This document shows, piece by piece, positions 34,548 to 45,473 of a stretch of DNA of 64,000 bases. Made by a program: the position numbers and the translations under genes. The DNA comes from Cepaea nemoralis (Eukaryota; Mollusca; Gastropoda; Stylommatophora; Helicidae), in the NCBI GenBank assembly GCA_014155875.1, contig JACEFZ010014509.1, forward strand, positions 1 to 64,000, given 5' to 3'. How positions within the stretch are numbered: position 1 is the first letter of the stretch; each line of letters begins with the position of its first letter. The notes below the pieces were generated by a model, which saw only the letters and a program-made list of their open reading frames with translations, did no database searches and had not been told where the DNA came from.

Positions 34548-35160
34548 TGTCAAATACTGCATTATAAGGGCCGGAGGTCTGTCCCAAGATAGAACACCAA
34601 CGGGAAGAGTGGTCAACCTCAAATAGAATAGAGGTTATGCAGTGCCCCGATATAGGGGCAGGGTAGGTAAGAGAATAGGGGACTATTAACTAGTTCTCTC
34701 ATGAGACACGGAGACGTTGACCAGATAGTCAGCACTCTGGTCACGACAGAATCACGCCTACATAATAGCCACGATTGCAACTCAACCAAGAGACAGCTAA
34801 TGTAAGCGTGCCAAGCATCACGGCACGCAGAAAGCCGAAGGACGTGTCAAGGTCCTTCCGCGTGGTGTGTAACGAGGCGAGCCAACTAGTCAGACGGGGG
34901 ACTGACATGGTAGAGAGCAGATCGTTAGATATTGATAGGAGTTTTGTGTAACCAAATAGATAGCGATTAGCAATAGGGTTTAGGAAACTAGTGATAGGCA
35001 ATTCTGTGGCTTTGTGTGTGGTTTGATAGCGACTGGTATGTACTTGTAAAGAGCCAACGGCGATAAAATGTACCATTCAATTCCTTTCACACGACTTGCA
35101 AGTTTCTTGTGTGGTGTGGAAGAAGTAATCCGATGATGCCTGACACATGAGTTGTTGACA
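34548..35160 (+). repeat. 3' LTR of element A
   Basis: It is 613 bp and 99.2% identical to the 5' LTR. One of five differences changes the AATAAA polyadenylation signal to GATAAA. Confidence 0.95.
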
Positions 35161-36299
35161 ACAACAATGCGTGTGATTCATGGATGATGAAAAATGTTGG
35201 GACACCACTGACAATCTATCAAGTTGCAAATCTAGGAGGCCACGCTTTTCTTAAAGCGGCAACTCCCATTAACATTCAATCAGGCTTTGCAGTGTCAGGT
35301 ATTTGGCCCTTTAACGAAGATGTTTTTACAGAAGATGATTTTATGCCTTCAGAAATAACGAACAGGCCCATCAGCAAGGACAGTGAAAATGTCACTTTAG
35401 AAAGCAATGAACAGACAGGATCAGCATCTCCACATTGTGGTACCAGCACAGATCAAACTGCACAAGAATTTCATGAAAATCAGAAAGAGTGTAATGTTGA
35501 GAACCTTGTAGATGACTTGCAGGAAATATCAGGGAGTCTTCAACATAAAGCTACTTCTTCCTTTACTACGCCTCATGTTTTCAGAGGACTACCAAAAGCT
35601 GGTCCGCGAAAAGATTCAAATAATATGAGGAAAAGAGGAAAAACTATGCTGGCTACTTCTGCGCCAGAAATGGATCGAATTAGGGAAAGAGCGGTGATGA
35701 AAGAAACGGCAGCAAAAGTTCCACCCAAAAAGGCAAAGAGACAGCTGCTGAAAGAACTTGATGTTGATTCAGATCCAGAAACTGACATTTCGTTTTGTGA
35801 TGACACAGATTCTGATGTTTCATTTGGTGAAAATGAGGAGTGTACGGTTAGCTTGACTGGTGTGCGTGAGGTTTTTGAAGGCCAGTGTGCTATGTGAATA
35901 TGGAACAAAGAAGACTTGTGTTTACTATGTAGGAATTGTAAGGGGAGACATTGATGATGATGGTGATGCTGAGGTAGAGTTCTTGCGCAAGAGTGAGAAG
36001 GTTGCTGGTAAATTTGTTAAGCCTAAGGTAGAAGATGTCGCCAGTGTCTCAATTACATGTATTAAAGCACAGCTTACTAGATCTACAATCACTGGAACCA
36101 CTTCTAGGACCAAAGATAGCTATGTCTTCAAAGAAAGTCTCGCAGGCATAAATGTTCGATAAAACTTTATATTAGATTAATATATCATATTAAACTTTTT
36201 TACTGTCGCTTAAAATAATAAAAAAAACTGCAATTATCCTTTTAATGATTATTTATTTGTTATAGCAATATGGATGAGTTGTTGCTGCTTCTTTTTAAA

Positions 36300-36367
36300 A
36301 AAGGTCAATTTCTCCCCACTATGGTCCATTGCTCCCCACGTGCTGGTCCATTCACCCCAATGGTGGT
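36300..36367. promoter_or_regulatory. Subterminal motif cluster of the pogo element (right), split by element B
   Basis: Variants of GGTCCATTTCTCCCC occur at about 36302, 36321 and 36345, and again directly after element B at 44444-44458. Element B inserted inside this cluster. Confidence 0.5.
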
Positions 36368-36888
36368 TGTCAGGGTCTTAAACTTGGCTCGCTAACCTAA
36401 CACATGTGAGACAGTACAAGTACAACGTGATTTGACGTAAGACTCAACGACACACCGTTCAATGGATTTATTCACATATCAAATACAGAACGATGATCAC
36501 AACAATATATACTGGATACTTCAATACACTTACATCCACAATACAGCTCACAAGTCTTTCTATCAAGATGTCCAGACACTCGACTTTCAGGCACAGAAAA
36601 CCACACAACGCCTTTCTCTCTATCTTGCGTCCGTCCACGTCCGTGTCCCAGAGCTGTCTGCCGCTAGTTCGCCACTTGCCTCCCACCTCAGGTGGCTTCA
36701 CGAGGCATGCGTGCGTCTAGCGTCGTCCTGGCCTGACCGCTGGTCGCTCGTCAGCCAGCAATCTTGCAGGCCGGTAACTACTACTCGCCTGGCGGCGTAA
36801 CGAAGTTGCTGCATCCCTACTGGGAGCTAAGTCGCCTGACGGGCGTAACGATGTCACTGCATCACTGTACCCTTTCTGGACTCTGACA
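36368..36888 (-). repeat. 3' LTR of element B
   Basis: On the plus strand it begins TGTCAGGGTCTTAAAC and ends GGACTCTGACA. Short open frames inside are duplicated in the other LTR and are not genes. Confidence 0.95.
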
Positions 36889-36900
36889 CGCTCCCCCGGC
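36889..36900 (-). other. Polypurine tract of element B
   Basis: On the minus strand GCCGGGGGAGCG directly precedes the 3' LTR. Confidence 0.6.
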
Positions 36901-38308
36901 AAATTCATGAAAGATGTCATCTTTCATGTATAATATATGTACATACTGGGTTAATATTCTAACCTTGTCAGAGTCTACCCTTCTGTTGTTATATACATTG
37001 GTATCAAAATACAAATAAATACACATATGCCATAGAAATATATATATGAAATGGAAGTTGTATTCAACGACATGTGGTGTTCAACCTTTAACACATGTCA
37101 GGTTTCATCCTCTCGATGGCTGATTACCTCAATTGCATTAATGACCCAGTCAGATCGGTAGTACCAGCTTCACGCATCTACCTCGCAGCATTAAAAAAAA
37201 AACGTAATAATATGGTTCTTGAAACAAAAACCATCTAGCTAGACCGAAATGCGGCTTTATATAAGTCGCATAAAACGCTCAAACCCTGACCTTATTTGGC
37301 CAGTAGCTCTTGTGTTGGTCTGCAATGTCGGTAACACTCTGCCATGCCCAGTAGATGGCTACCTGTTGTGTCAACAATCTGGCAACAACATGCTATTTAT
37401 ACACAACACAATACTGAATACATTTCAAATTATGGCCCTTTGTGTAATGATGTAATAACAAATAAATGAAAGGGGAATAATTTTAACATTTATGAAATAC
37501 AATAATTTACCATAATTATCCTATTTCTTAGCGTCATCGCTTGACGTTTCTTCATATTAACGAGAAAAAGTCGGTAATATGAATACATTAATCAAGATAT
37601 GATTCTAAGATTACACTACAGAAATATATAAACACACAATTCGTGTATTTAACTTTGTTGATTCCTAAAGATTTTAGAATCGTCATAGCTTTTTAAACTT
37701 TTATATGTCGTCTGCTAATTTTGCTCTAAATTTCTAACTAATCCGGAAGTACACACTAACACTAAAATCAGCTGATGTTGAAGCTTGTAGAACACACTTG
37801 TTCCGGTTTGATGTAGTTACGGAAAGTGCAATGTTCTCACAGTTCATGTGTTGGATGTTTCACTACAAAACCTTCTGGATTACGATTGACTGTTCATGTG
37901 TTGGATGTTTCACTCCAGAACATTATGGATTTCGGTTGACTGCAGTGGAGTAGCTGTCACTGTTTAGTTTACACGTTCACACACGTCTTTAAAATATCCC
38001 TGGAATGTTCCACACGCAGATGTCACTGTCAACTTGGATAGTTCGCTTACGGTAAGTTTTTGAGCGAATGTGACACTGTTCTTGTTCTTGATATATACAA
38101 TTAATAAAGTTCGCTTTCTACCACACACTACACAATTATACACGACAATCACTACATGAATTAGTAAAATAAGAACACTATATATAATCAAATGGGAGTA
38201 ACCCCTATCACATCACATTGTAGACATTACACAGCTTTTTGTGAATAGAAAAAAATTATTCACTGAAGAATGGCTGTGTCGGTCTGAGTGTATTTGTACA
38301 CACTGCAC
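36901..38308 (-). other. Non-coding 3' region of element B
   Basis: About 1.4 kb between the pol stop and the polypurine tract has no ORF with family features. GTTCATGTGTTGGATGTTTC is directly repeated at 37842 and 37892. Confidence 0.55.
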
Positions 38309-41300
38309 TCAGACTTTGGTGCTTACTGGGTCGGTCGGACAACGGGACAAAAGATCGGCAATTGAATTGGTTCTGCCTGGGATATGTCGAACCTCAAAGC
38401 TATAATCTTGAAGTTTAAGAGACCAGCGCGCTACCATATGATTTGAAGGTACCCCTGAATTTATAAATCGTAAAGGGCTGCTGTCAGATTCCACGATGAA
38501 ATGGCGTCCTAGAAGAAATCTGGACAATTTAGTTATACCCACCACTAAAGCTAGGGCTTCCAACTGAGGTATAGACCAAGCCCGTTCTCTGGGTTTTAGT
38601 TTCCTGGATACGAAGTACACGGGATGGAGGATGTTATTGTACTCTTGTAACAAGACTGCTCCAATCGCCACGGAGCTAGCATCTGTACGCAATCTGAAAG
38701 GTAAATGGAGATTGGGCAATTTCAGGATGAGGTTATTTACACTATTATCAGAAAAACACGCTAGTACTTTATGGAATGCAATTTTTAGGCATTCATTGTT
38801 TACAATTTTCTCTGGTTTATCTTTTGTTAGTAAATTAGTAAACACTTCGGTCAGTTCGGAAAAATCAGGAATGAACTGCCGGTAATAATTTATCAGCCCC
38901 AACAAACTTCTGACTTGTTTTTTTGTAGTCGGAAGTGAGAGTTTTAGTATCTTGGACACAATGTTATCGTCTGTCATGACAAAGCCATTGGATATTTTGT
39001 ACCCCAAGAATGATATTTCCTGGTAGGCTATGTCTACTTTCGCAGGCTTCACTGTCAGTCCGTGCTGTCTAATACGTTCAAATGTCTGTTCTAACGTCTT
39101 AATGTGCTCTGTCATCGTCTCTGTGTGAACACAGATGTCGTCAATATAGCAAATTATGTTAGGAATGTCTACTAGAAGAAGTCGTGTCATACGTACGAAG
39201 GTGGCTGGGGCATTGACTAGCCCAAATGGAAGTTTGCACCATTCGTACAGTCCCCAAGGTGTGGCAAATGCTGTCAGATGTCTGCTCTGTTCGTCTACTG
39301 CTATTTGCCAATATCCTTTCGTCATGTCTGTCTTCGTAAAGAACCTAGCGTCTGTCAGTTCTGTCCGAAGATCGTCAGAGTTAGCCATTGGCTCAAGATC
39401 TAGAACAGTTATTTTATTTAGTTTTCGATAGTCGATACACAGTCTTATTGTATTGTCCTTTTTGCGTACTATGACCATTGGAGATGAGAAGTCTGATTGG
39501 GATCGTCTTATGATGTTGTTTTTCTCTAAGTTGATGATCTCCTGATGTAAATGTTCTTTGTAATGTAATGGAATGGTGTATGGTCTGCATCTTATGGGTG
39601 TGTTTGATGTGAGTGTGATGTGATGCTGTACTAATTCTGTTTGTCCTGGGTTGTTGGAAAAGATGGTGTTGTACTGTTGTATAAGCTGTTTGCAACTGTT
39701 TGTCTCTGCTTGAGTTAACTTTGGGTTGATTTTAATCTCCTTCAAGCAGTTTGTCGTGTCTAATGCAGGTGTTGGAATCTCGTCACTAGCATCGTCGTCT
39801 TCATGATCTATTATTACTGTACAAGCTGTCGTATCGTCTTGTTCGTTGTCTCTGTTGTGGTATGGTCTTAGCATATTTATGTGAAATATTTTGTGTTTGT
39901 CTTTTATTTGGATTTCGTAGTCTACAGGTGAAATCTGTCTCGTCACTTTAAAAGGTCCCTGCCAAGAATCAGTCAATAAGTGTCTGTCACTAGGTAGTAG
40001 AAGAAGAACGTCCTGTCCAGGTGTCAATGTTATTGTCCTGTTACCTTTGTCAGCATACTGTCTATAAGTAGCACCAGATAATTTTAGTGCATTCTTTGCA
40101 ATAATACAGGATTTGATGATTCTTTCACGCAATGATGTGACATATACGTATGATGATATGGGTTTAAGTACTGGAGTAGAGTCAGTTAACATTTGGTGAT
40201 AAATAGTCAATGGGCCACGTGGTTTGGCACCATAAATAAGTTCAAAAGGAGAGAAACCGGTACTAGAATGTGGTACCTCGCGATAAGCAAAAAGAATAGC
40301 TGGTAGATATAAATCCCAGTTATTGGGGTGCTCTTGCGTTACTTTTGCAAGCATGTGCTTTAGATCCCCGTTAAATTTTTCTATTACTCCACTAGAGTGA
40401 GGATGGTACGGGGAATTGAAACATTGTTTCACTCCCAACATTTTGGTGAAAGCTTGGGTAGATGCGGCAATAAACTGAGTGCCCCTATCAGATTGGATAG
40501 TATCTGGAAAACCTATCCGAGAAAATATATGGAAGAAAACTTCCATTATATCATTGGCAGTTATGTTCTTTAGCGGAATAGCTTCTGGCCAGCGACTACA
40601 TTGATCAATGACAGTTAGAATATATTTATTCCCTCTAGTTGTTGTATGATTAAGAGGGCCCACTATGTCAACAGATAGTTTTTCAAAAGGTCGACTGGCT
40701 AAGTCAGTAACTTGTAACTTTGCCTGTGGGTGTTTACCTTTTTTTATCAGTTTCTGGCAGGTGTCACAACTTCTGCAATATTCTTTAATGTCATTGCAAA
40801 ATTTGGGCCAATGAAACTGTGTCAATAACCTTGATCTGGTCTTAACGTATGCCATATGCCCTGCAAGAGGTATGTCGTGGGCAAGATGTAAGGCTTGCTT
40901 GCGATAATTAGTTGGCAAAACAGTTTGCTCTGTTGTGTTGTCACCTCTGGTATAATACCTGGTGAGTATATCATTTTTCACAGCAAAATGCCATTTTGCA
41001 TTCTTGGTTACCTTTGGCTTTTGGCCGATCAGATTAAAGTATTTTGACAATGAAGGATCAGCTTTTTGAGCTGTTACAAACGTTTCCTTCATGGTGTTAG
41101 TAGGTAGTGATACTGGGCTAAGCATTTGTATAGCCTCAGTTTGATTACTTTCATCTTGCACTCTAGCAGTAGATCTAGTTACTGCGTTCACACATTCAAT
41201 GATATCAGATGGTGATGGAACAATGTTATCAATGATGTCATGAGATGTTAGTGCTACATTAGCTACCATACAATCAATAGGTGGTGTGACATTATCAATG

Positions 41301-42220
41301 ATGACATTTGATGGTGATGTTATGTTATCATCAATACACAGAGATGTTATGTCATGAGGTTTATCATTCACCTCAGGTAAATTTCCAATAATTACATCAC
41401 ACACTGGGTTTGTTAATGCAGCGCACTTTACTTTCCCAGTGAGGAAAGGTGTTTCAATATATGCCCATGCTAGTGGGTATTTCTCAATATTGCCTGAGAA
41501 TGTTCTGCATGTTACGTGCCTGCCTGTATAGTCTGTAGGCATTATGAACGTTCTCTTCAGACCAATAAGTGAACTGCCCGTGTCACGAAGGACTGTAGCA
41601 GACTTGCCATTTACATATCCGTGATGGACGATTATCTTTCCTTTTGAATCTACTACCAAATTAGCTTCTTCATTGGCAATAGGGATGGCGTGACCGCATG
41701 TTAAAATACCATCTTCATAAAAGGTGTTACAAACAGAACATTTATTTGCGCTAAACATGTCAAAAGCCTGTGCTGAGTTCACAGGATGTTTCTCTGGCTG
41801 TTCTTCATCTGACGACGAACTATCAAACAAGGCGGCATTTGCTTTGTTGGTCATTTGCCTGCCTTTACAATCTTTCCGATGGTGTCCGTACGCCTTACAG
41901 AGGAAACATTTACGCAAACTTCTGAAGGATTTACGCTCCTTATCTTGTCTGTTTACCATGTTTAGTAGGTAAGTATGGTATCCTGGGTGCTTATCGCACA
42001 TTTCATTCTGATGATGTGAAAATTTACAATAAGTACAGTGATTAAACTTCTCAGAGGTAGGCCTATGAGGTTTCTGCCTACTATAGGGTTTGTCATAGTT
42101 AGCCGCTGCTACGAAATTTACGTCAGTAGCTTCACTGGCAAAACAATGTTTGTTGGCTGTGTAATACGCCGAACCACGTCTTTCAATCTCATCTACACTA
42201 GTGCATTCATTCTCTTGCAA
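38309..42220 (-). CDS. Element B Pol: zinc knuckles, protease, integrase, RT, RNase H
   Basis: 1303 residues, numbered from a TTG at 42220; the frame is open further upstream to about 42351, so the true product is a Gag-Pol fusion. Zinc knuckles are Cys62/65, His70, Cys75 and Cys105/108, His113, Cys118. Protease has DTGSSLIGL (Asp213). Integrase follows: His448, His455, Cys485, Cys488; Asp518, Asp578 and Glu614 (DX35E); and a WQGPFKV plus FHINMLRPY C-terminal module (753-787). Only then come RT (LPFGLVNAPATF about 997-1008, YIDD 1025-1028) and RNase H (Asp1180, Glu1221, Asp1246). All catalytic residues are present. Integrase ahead of RT is the Ty1/copia order, while the sequences are Ty3/gypsy-like, as in Gmr1-type elements. 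The C-terminus lacks a chromodomain. Confidence 0.93.
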   Translation of the reverse strand: MQENECTSVDEIERRGSAYYTANKHCFASEATDVNFVAAANYDKPYSRQKPHRPTSEKFNHCTYCKFSHHQNEMCDKHPGYHTYLLNMVNRQDKERKSFRSLRKCFLCKAYGHHRKDCKGRQMTNKANAALFDSSSSDEEQPEKHPVNSAQAFDMFSANKCSVCNTFYEDGILTCGHAIPIANEEANLVVDSKGKIIVHHGYVNGKSATVLRDTGSSLIGLKRTFIMPTDYTGRHVTCRTFSGNIEKYPLAWAYIETPFLTGKVKCAALTNPVCDVIIGNLPEVNDKPHDITSLCIDDNITSPSNVIIDNVTPPIDCMVANVALTSHDIIDNIVPSPSDIIECVNAVTRSTARVQDESNQTEAIQMLSPVSLPTNTMKETFVTAQKADPSLSKYFNLIGQKPKVTKNAKWHFAVKNDILTRYYTRGDNTTEQTVLPTNYRKQALHLAHDIPLAGHMAYVKTRSRLLTQFHWPKFCNDIKEYCRSCDTCQKLIKKGKHPQAKLQVTDLASRPFEKLSVDIVGPLNHTTTRGNKYILTVIDQCSRWPEAIPLKNITANDIMEVFFHIFSRIGFPDTIQSDRGTQFIAASTQAFTKMLGVKQCFNSPYHPHSSGVIEKFNGDLKHMLAKVTQEHPNNWDLYLPAILFAYREVPHSSTGFSPFELIYGAKPRGPLTIYHQMLTDSTPVLKPISSYVYVTSLRERIIKSCIIAKNALKLSGATYRQYADKGNRTITLTPGQDVLLLLPSDRHLLTDSWQGPFKVTRQISPVDYEIQIKDKHKIFHINMLRPYHNRDNEQDDTTACTVIIDHEDDDASDEIPTPALDTTNCLKEIKINPKLTQAETNSCKQLIQQYNTIFSNNPGQTELVQHHITLTSNTPIRCRPYTIPLHYKEHLHQEIINLEKNNIIRRSQSDFSSPMVIVRKKDNTIRLCIDYRKLNKITVLDLEPMANSDDLRTELTDARFFTKTDMTKGYWQIAVDEQSRHLTAFATPWGLYEWCKLPFGLVNAPATFVRMTRLLLVDIPNIICYIDDICVHTETMTEHIKTLEQTFERIRQHGLTVKPAKVDIAYQEISFLGYKISNGFVMTDDNIVSKILKLSLPTTKKQVRSLLGLINYYRQFIPDFSELTEVFTNLLTKDKPEKIVNNECLKIAFHKVLACFSDNSVNNLILKLPNLHLPFRLRTDASSVAIGAVLLQEYNNILHPVYFVSRKLKPRERAWSIPQLEALALVVGITKLSRFLLGRHFIVESDSSPLRFINSGVPSNHMVARWSLKLQDYSFEVRHIPGRTNSIADLLSRCPTDPVSTKV

Positions 42221-42342
42221 AAATTTTGAAAATGCTGATGGAATGGATGAAATGATTTTATCTCGAATGATCAGATCTTCCAGTCTCTGATAATTTTTGT
42301 CAATTTTAGCTGCTGAAGTCCATTTGGTAAATATATCTCGGA

Positions 42343-43101
42343 CTAAGCAGAGAACGTTTGAGTCGGTTTTGGGCTCAACTTGCTGAATTGTTCTCTGTAA
42401 CCTGCCTCATCTAACATAAAATGTGCCATAATCTTAGATTTCAGATAATGGTAATCTTTTCTGAGGTCTTTGGGGATGGTTTCAATGACTTTAAGAGGTT
42501 CCCCTGATAAACTCCTCATATAAACAATATTCCATTCAGACAGTGGAACCTGGTAATGTTCCATTAACGTTTCAAAATTTTGGGTAAAGGCTGCGATGCA
42601 GTCACCCGAGGTATAATTACGTACAATACCTTGATATTTCTTGTACTGGTTTTCTTTCTCCAGTCTCTCAGATTTCTTAGACTCTTTGTTAATAGCAGTC
42701 TCAGTGTCAAGTTGTTTCATCTTTAACTGTAACTCCAGTTCTTCTCTCTTACTCTGAGCTGCTATTTCTGCCTTCTTTAATTCACTATCTATCTCAGCTT
42801 GCTTTGTCTTTGCAGCCAGTTCTAATTCGGCTTGCTTTGTCTTTGCAGCCAGTTCTACCTCTGCTTGTTTTAAAGCTGTTTCTGCCTCTACTTGCTTGGC
42901 AGCCAACTCTGCCTGCTTTAATGTTCTTTCAGCCGCTCTTTCATCGCGTTCATTAGCTTTCTCCTGTACTAGTAGGTATTCAGAGTATTTCTTCTCACTC
43001 CATTTTGTTAATTCATCACCTGTCAACTGTAATTTTATCCCCATATCGATGAAATCAAATAATGAAGACATGATGGAAAATGTCAATGAAATACCAGCCA
43101 C
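42343..43101 (-). CDS. Element B Gag N-terminal part, frameshifted
   Basis: Translation most likely starts at Met11 (codon at 43071). The N-terminus (SLFDFIDMGIKLQLTGDEL) resembles the same region in elements A and C. A coiled coil rich in Ala, Glu, Lys and Gln follows to about residue 160, including two near-identical ELAAKTKQAE repeats. The capsid part then starts (WNIVYMRSLSGEPLKVIETI, nearly identical in A). The frame ends at TAG about 42343, in the middle of the capsid. The Pol frame, shifted by -1, picks up the continuation (RDIFTKWTSAAK). Element A keeps this junction in one frame, so a single indel near 42345-42352 in B is the likely cause. Confidence 0.85.
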   Translation of the reverse strand: MAGISLTFSIMSSLFDFIDMGIKLQLTGDELTKWSEKKYSEYLLVQEKANERDERAAERTLKQAELAAKQVEAETALKQAEVELAAKTKQAELELAAKTKQAEIDSELKKAEIAAQSKREELELQLKMKQLDTETAINKESKKSERLEKENQYKKYQGIVRNYTSGDCIAAFTQNFETLMEHYQVPLSEWNIVYMRSLSGEPLKVIETIPKDLRKDYHYLKSKIMAHFMLDEAGYREQFSKLSPKPTQTFSA

Positions 43102-43890
43102 ACAAAATATGTTATAAGTGGTTAGTAATGAACAATTTACAATTTACTTCTATTGACAATACGTGCCTAAAATTGCATCCTTAAAGTATGTGAAAAGAAA
43201 AAAAATATACTCAAGTGCCCCGGATGCGGTGAAGAATGGTTGGAAATCGGGCTAGGAACTGTAGGGTCGCTACTTCGAAAACACAAATGACCTCTACGGC
43301 AAGGTTTCGGATGGTACGGAAAACCTGCTTTGTTTTTGGAGGAAAATAAATTAGCGTCTATTTGTTGGTGTGTGCCTGCTTGTCACTAAGTGTTGATTAG
43401 GTTTGTATGGCGTTGAGTGTAGTTGTAGGTCGTAAGTTTGTCTGTCAACAAGTTTTTTTTTTCAATACAAGTTACTTTCTTTCCAAAACTTTCTGCTTTC
43501 GACAACTCACTTCACGAAGACAATCTACATGTATCTCAACACTCTACAACATTGATGACACATCACTTACATCAAGATGACATTCAGTAAGGACATAGAC
43601 ATCAAGTTTACAAGATGGCGACAAGGTCACAATGGCGACACGATCACAATGTCGACAAGGTCAAAACGGTGACAAGTTTCACAAATCACAAATGTTTTAC
43701 ACGCTTACAAGATTAAACAATATGTATGCACTGTACGTTTACAAATAGTCTCCATGTTTAAACAATGTAGTAATAAATCAAAATGAGCCTTCCACGATCA
43801 CATTTACATGTACTATAAAGTTTGACAAAAATTCTAAGTTCACAAACTCTAGTTTTAAATCGTTAATCACATAAACACGTTCATTTCAAA
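43102..43890 (-). other. Untranslated leader of element B
   Basis: No gene is seen. Around 43610-43680 there is a short tandem pattern built on ATGGCGACA and GACAAGGTCA, about 19 bp per unit. Confidence 0.55.
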
Positions 43891-43908
43891 GCCGGACGAA
43901 TGCCACCA
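43891..43908 (-). other. Candidate primer-binding site of element B
   Basis: On the minus strand TGGTGGCATTCGTCCGGC begins 10 nt after the 5' LTR and has the TGG expected opposite a tRNA CCA end. I could not match it to a particular tRNA. Confidence 0.4.
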
Positions 43909-43918
43909 CGTCCACACA

Positions 43919-44439
43919 TGTCAGGGTCTTAAACTTGGCTCGCTAACCTAACACATGTGAGACAGTACAAGTACAACGTGATTTGACGTAAGACTCAACG
44001 ACACACCGTTCAATGGATTTATTCACATATCAAATACAGAACGATGATCACAACAATATATACTGGATACTTCAATACACTTACATCCACAATACAGCTC
44101 ACAAGTCTTTCTCTCAAGATGTCCAGACACTCGACTTTCAGGCACAGAAAACCACACAACGCCTTTCTCTCTATCTTGCGTCCGTCCACGTCCGTGTCCC
44201 AGAGCTGTCTGCCGCTAGTTCGCCACTTGCCTCCCACCTCAGGTGGCTTCACGAGGCATGCGTGCGTCTAGCGTCGTCCTGGCCTGACCGCTGGTCGCTC
44301 GTCAGCCAGCAATCTTGCAGGCCGGTAACTACTACTCGCCTGGCGGCGTAACGAAGTTGCTGCATCCCTACTGGGAGCTAAGTCGCCTGGCGGGCGTAAC
44401 GATGTCACTGCATCACTGTACCCTTTCTGGACTCTGACA
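43919..44439 (-). repeat. 5' LTR of element B
   Basis: 521 bp, identical to 36368-36888 except at two positions. Confidence 0.95.
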
Positions 44440-44444
44440 GTGGT

Positions 44445-45473
44445 CAATTTTCTCCCCATGTTGATTGTGACATAATGTCCCAGTTTACTCCAGCTTGCAG
44501 ACGATTATAAATATCTTTTCCAAGAAAGGAGAATTTCACGTGTGAGAGACTGGCAATTCCTTTTATGGTAACGAATGCCAGCGCTCAGAGGCGAGGAATG
44601 TGCCAGTAGCTGGGAATAGACTGGAATAGTTTGGTAAAACTCCCAGGCGGGACCAGACATAGGCACTTGAGTCTGGGCCAGCCACCGATTAGGATGTGAT
44701 TCGTTCAGGGAGCGGGTATAGGCCCCATTGTGGGCCAATTTTTGCCTCTATGTTGCATTGGTGAGCATACATATGTTTTTTTGAATGATTAGATTTGTGT
44801 TAGATATTTAATACAATCTTTGTTTGATATTAGAAGTAATACTACCTGTCATGTATGTATGTTGGCGGAGTCTGCTACGGCACCGTTACTTCTGTAAGGA
44901 AGACAGCCTGAGACTTTAACGTCTATACCACTGTCCTATATTTCTATGCTTATAATTCTTATCATGCTATGATTACTGCTTCATCTTCTTTTGAAGACTT
45001 TGATGTCTCTGTAAATGCTGTACCGTTTCTGCAGAGTTCAATCTATCTTCACTTTTGGTTCACTCTCATATAGGGAAGAGCCTATCTTTACCGGACTCTT
45101 GGTAAAGTATTCAGGTGTTACATAATGCCTTTGTTAAAGATTCAGATATTGTACGCATATATATCTTGTGTGTGTGAATCTTTACTTTATCTGGGTACAG
45201 AATATGCAGGGGACGGATCGTATATTTTGTGTGTATGACAGCCTGGGGACACAGTTAGATAAGACACCCCATTGCTTTTGTCGGATTTTGGGGAACTCTG
45301 TATGTCATTGGCTCAATCATATTTATGAGAACGGTTCACATACCTAAATACTCATTTTTACCTGCCGTAAATCGTGCAGTGTGCTTGCCAAAAATATAAC
45401 AAGACATTGGAGCCAATATTTACAACCCCCCCCCCCCCCCCCCGGTCATGTTCTGTAACAGATTGTTGTCCTC
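44445..45473. other. Unassigned sequence left of element C
   Basis: The first 15 bases complete the pogo motif cluster. The rest has no recognisable gene. A run of 18 C at about 45426-45443 lies shortly before the TSD of element C. A TGTCATG at 44848 resembles an LTR start but has no partner that I could find. Confidence 0.4.

Larger units (their letters stand above)
26835..35160 (+). mobile_element. LTR retrotransposon A (Ty3/gypsy, Gmr1-like), defective
   Basis: The two 613-bp LTRs (26835-27447 and 34548-35160) differ at 5 positions. The TSD ACAAC is exact at 26830-26834 and 35161-35165. A tRNA-Leu-type primer site and a purine tract are in place. The gag-pol frame (28696-32241) has stops and two large deletions. 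The element lies inside the pogo transposase gene. Gag, protease and the integrase zinc domain are recognisable and closest to element B. Remnants show integrase upstream of RT. Confidence 0.95.
25812..36162 (+). pseudogene. pogo-family transposase, split by LTR element A and frameshifted
   Basis: The N-terminal part (25812-26834, starting MPRLYIRN) has a Psq-type helix-turn-helix (about residues 26-50, AVKNGMKVRKAAREYGIARS) and a DDE domain. Counting from that Met, the triad is Asp186 (YNLDESG), Asp295 (LILDNHDSH) and Asp329 (QPLD), giving the pogo spacing DD33D. Element A interrupts codons just after the third Asp. The reading frame resumes at 35166 beyond the 5-bp TSD and runs to a TGA at 35895-35897. 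A shifted frame then continues to 36162 with a conserved-looking tail (YYVGIVRGDIDDDG, AEVEFLRKS). ATG 25812 directly follows TTTTGTTTCAG, a good splice acceptor, and AAGGTAATT at about 25408 is a possible donor, so a 5' UTR intron is likely. The gene is inactive in this copy. Confidence 0.9.
36368..44439 (-). mobile_element. LTR retrotransposon B (Ty3/gypsy, Gmr1-like), nearly intact
   Basis: The two 521-bp LTRs (36368-36888 and 43919-44439) differ at two positions. The TSD GTGGT is exact at 36363-36367 and 44440-44444. The element is 8072 bp and transcribed leftward. It has a long gag-pol with protease, integrase, RT and RNase H in that order, and a single frameshift in Gag. Confidence 0.96.

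Noticed and set aside
36462..36800. 112-codon ORF duplicated at 44013-44351
   Set aside because: It lies inside the LTRs of element B and runs antisense to the element; duplication is due to the LTR pair.
44848..44870. TGTCATGTATG as start of a solo LTR
   Set aside because: No partner end with a matching 5-bp duplication of CTACC was found on either side of element C.
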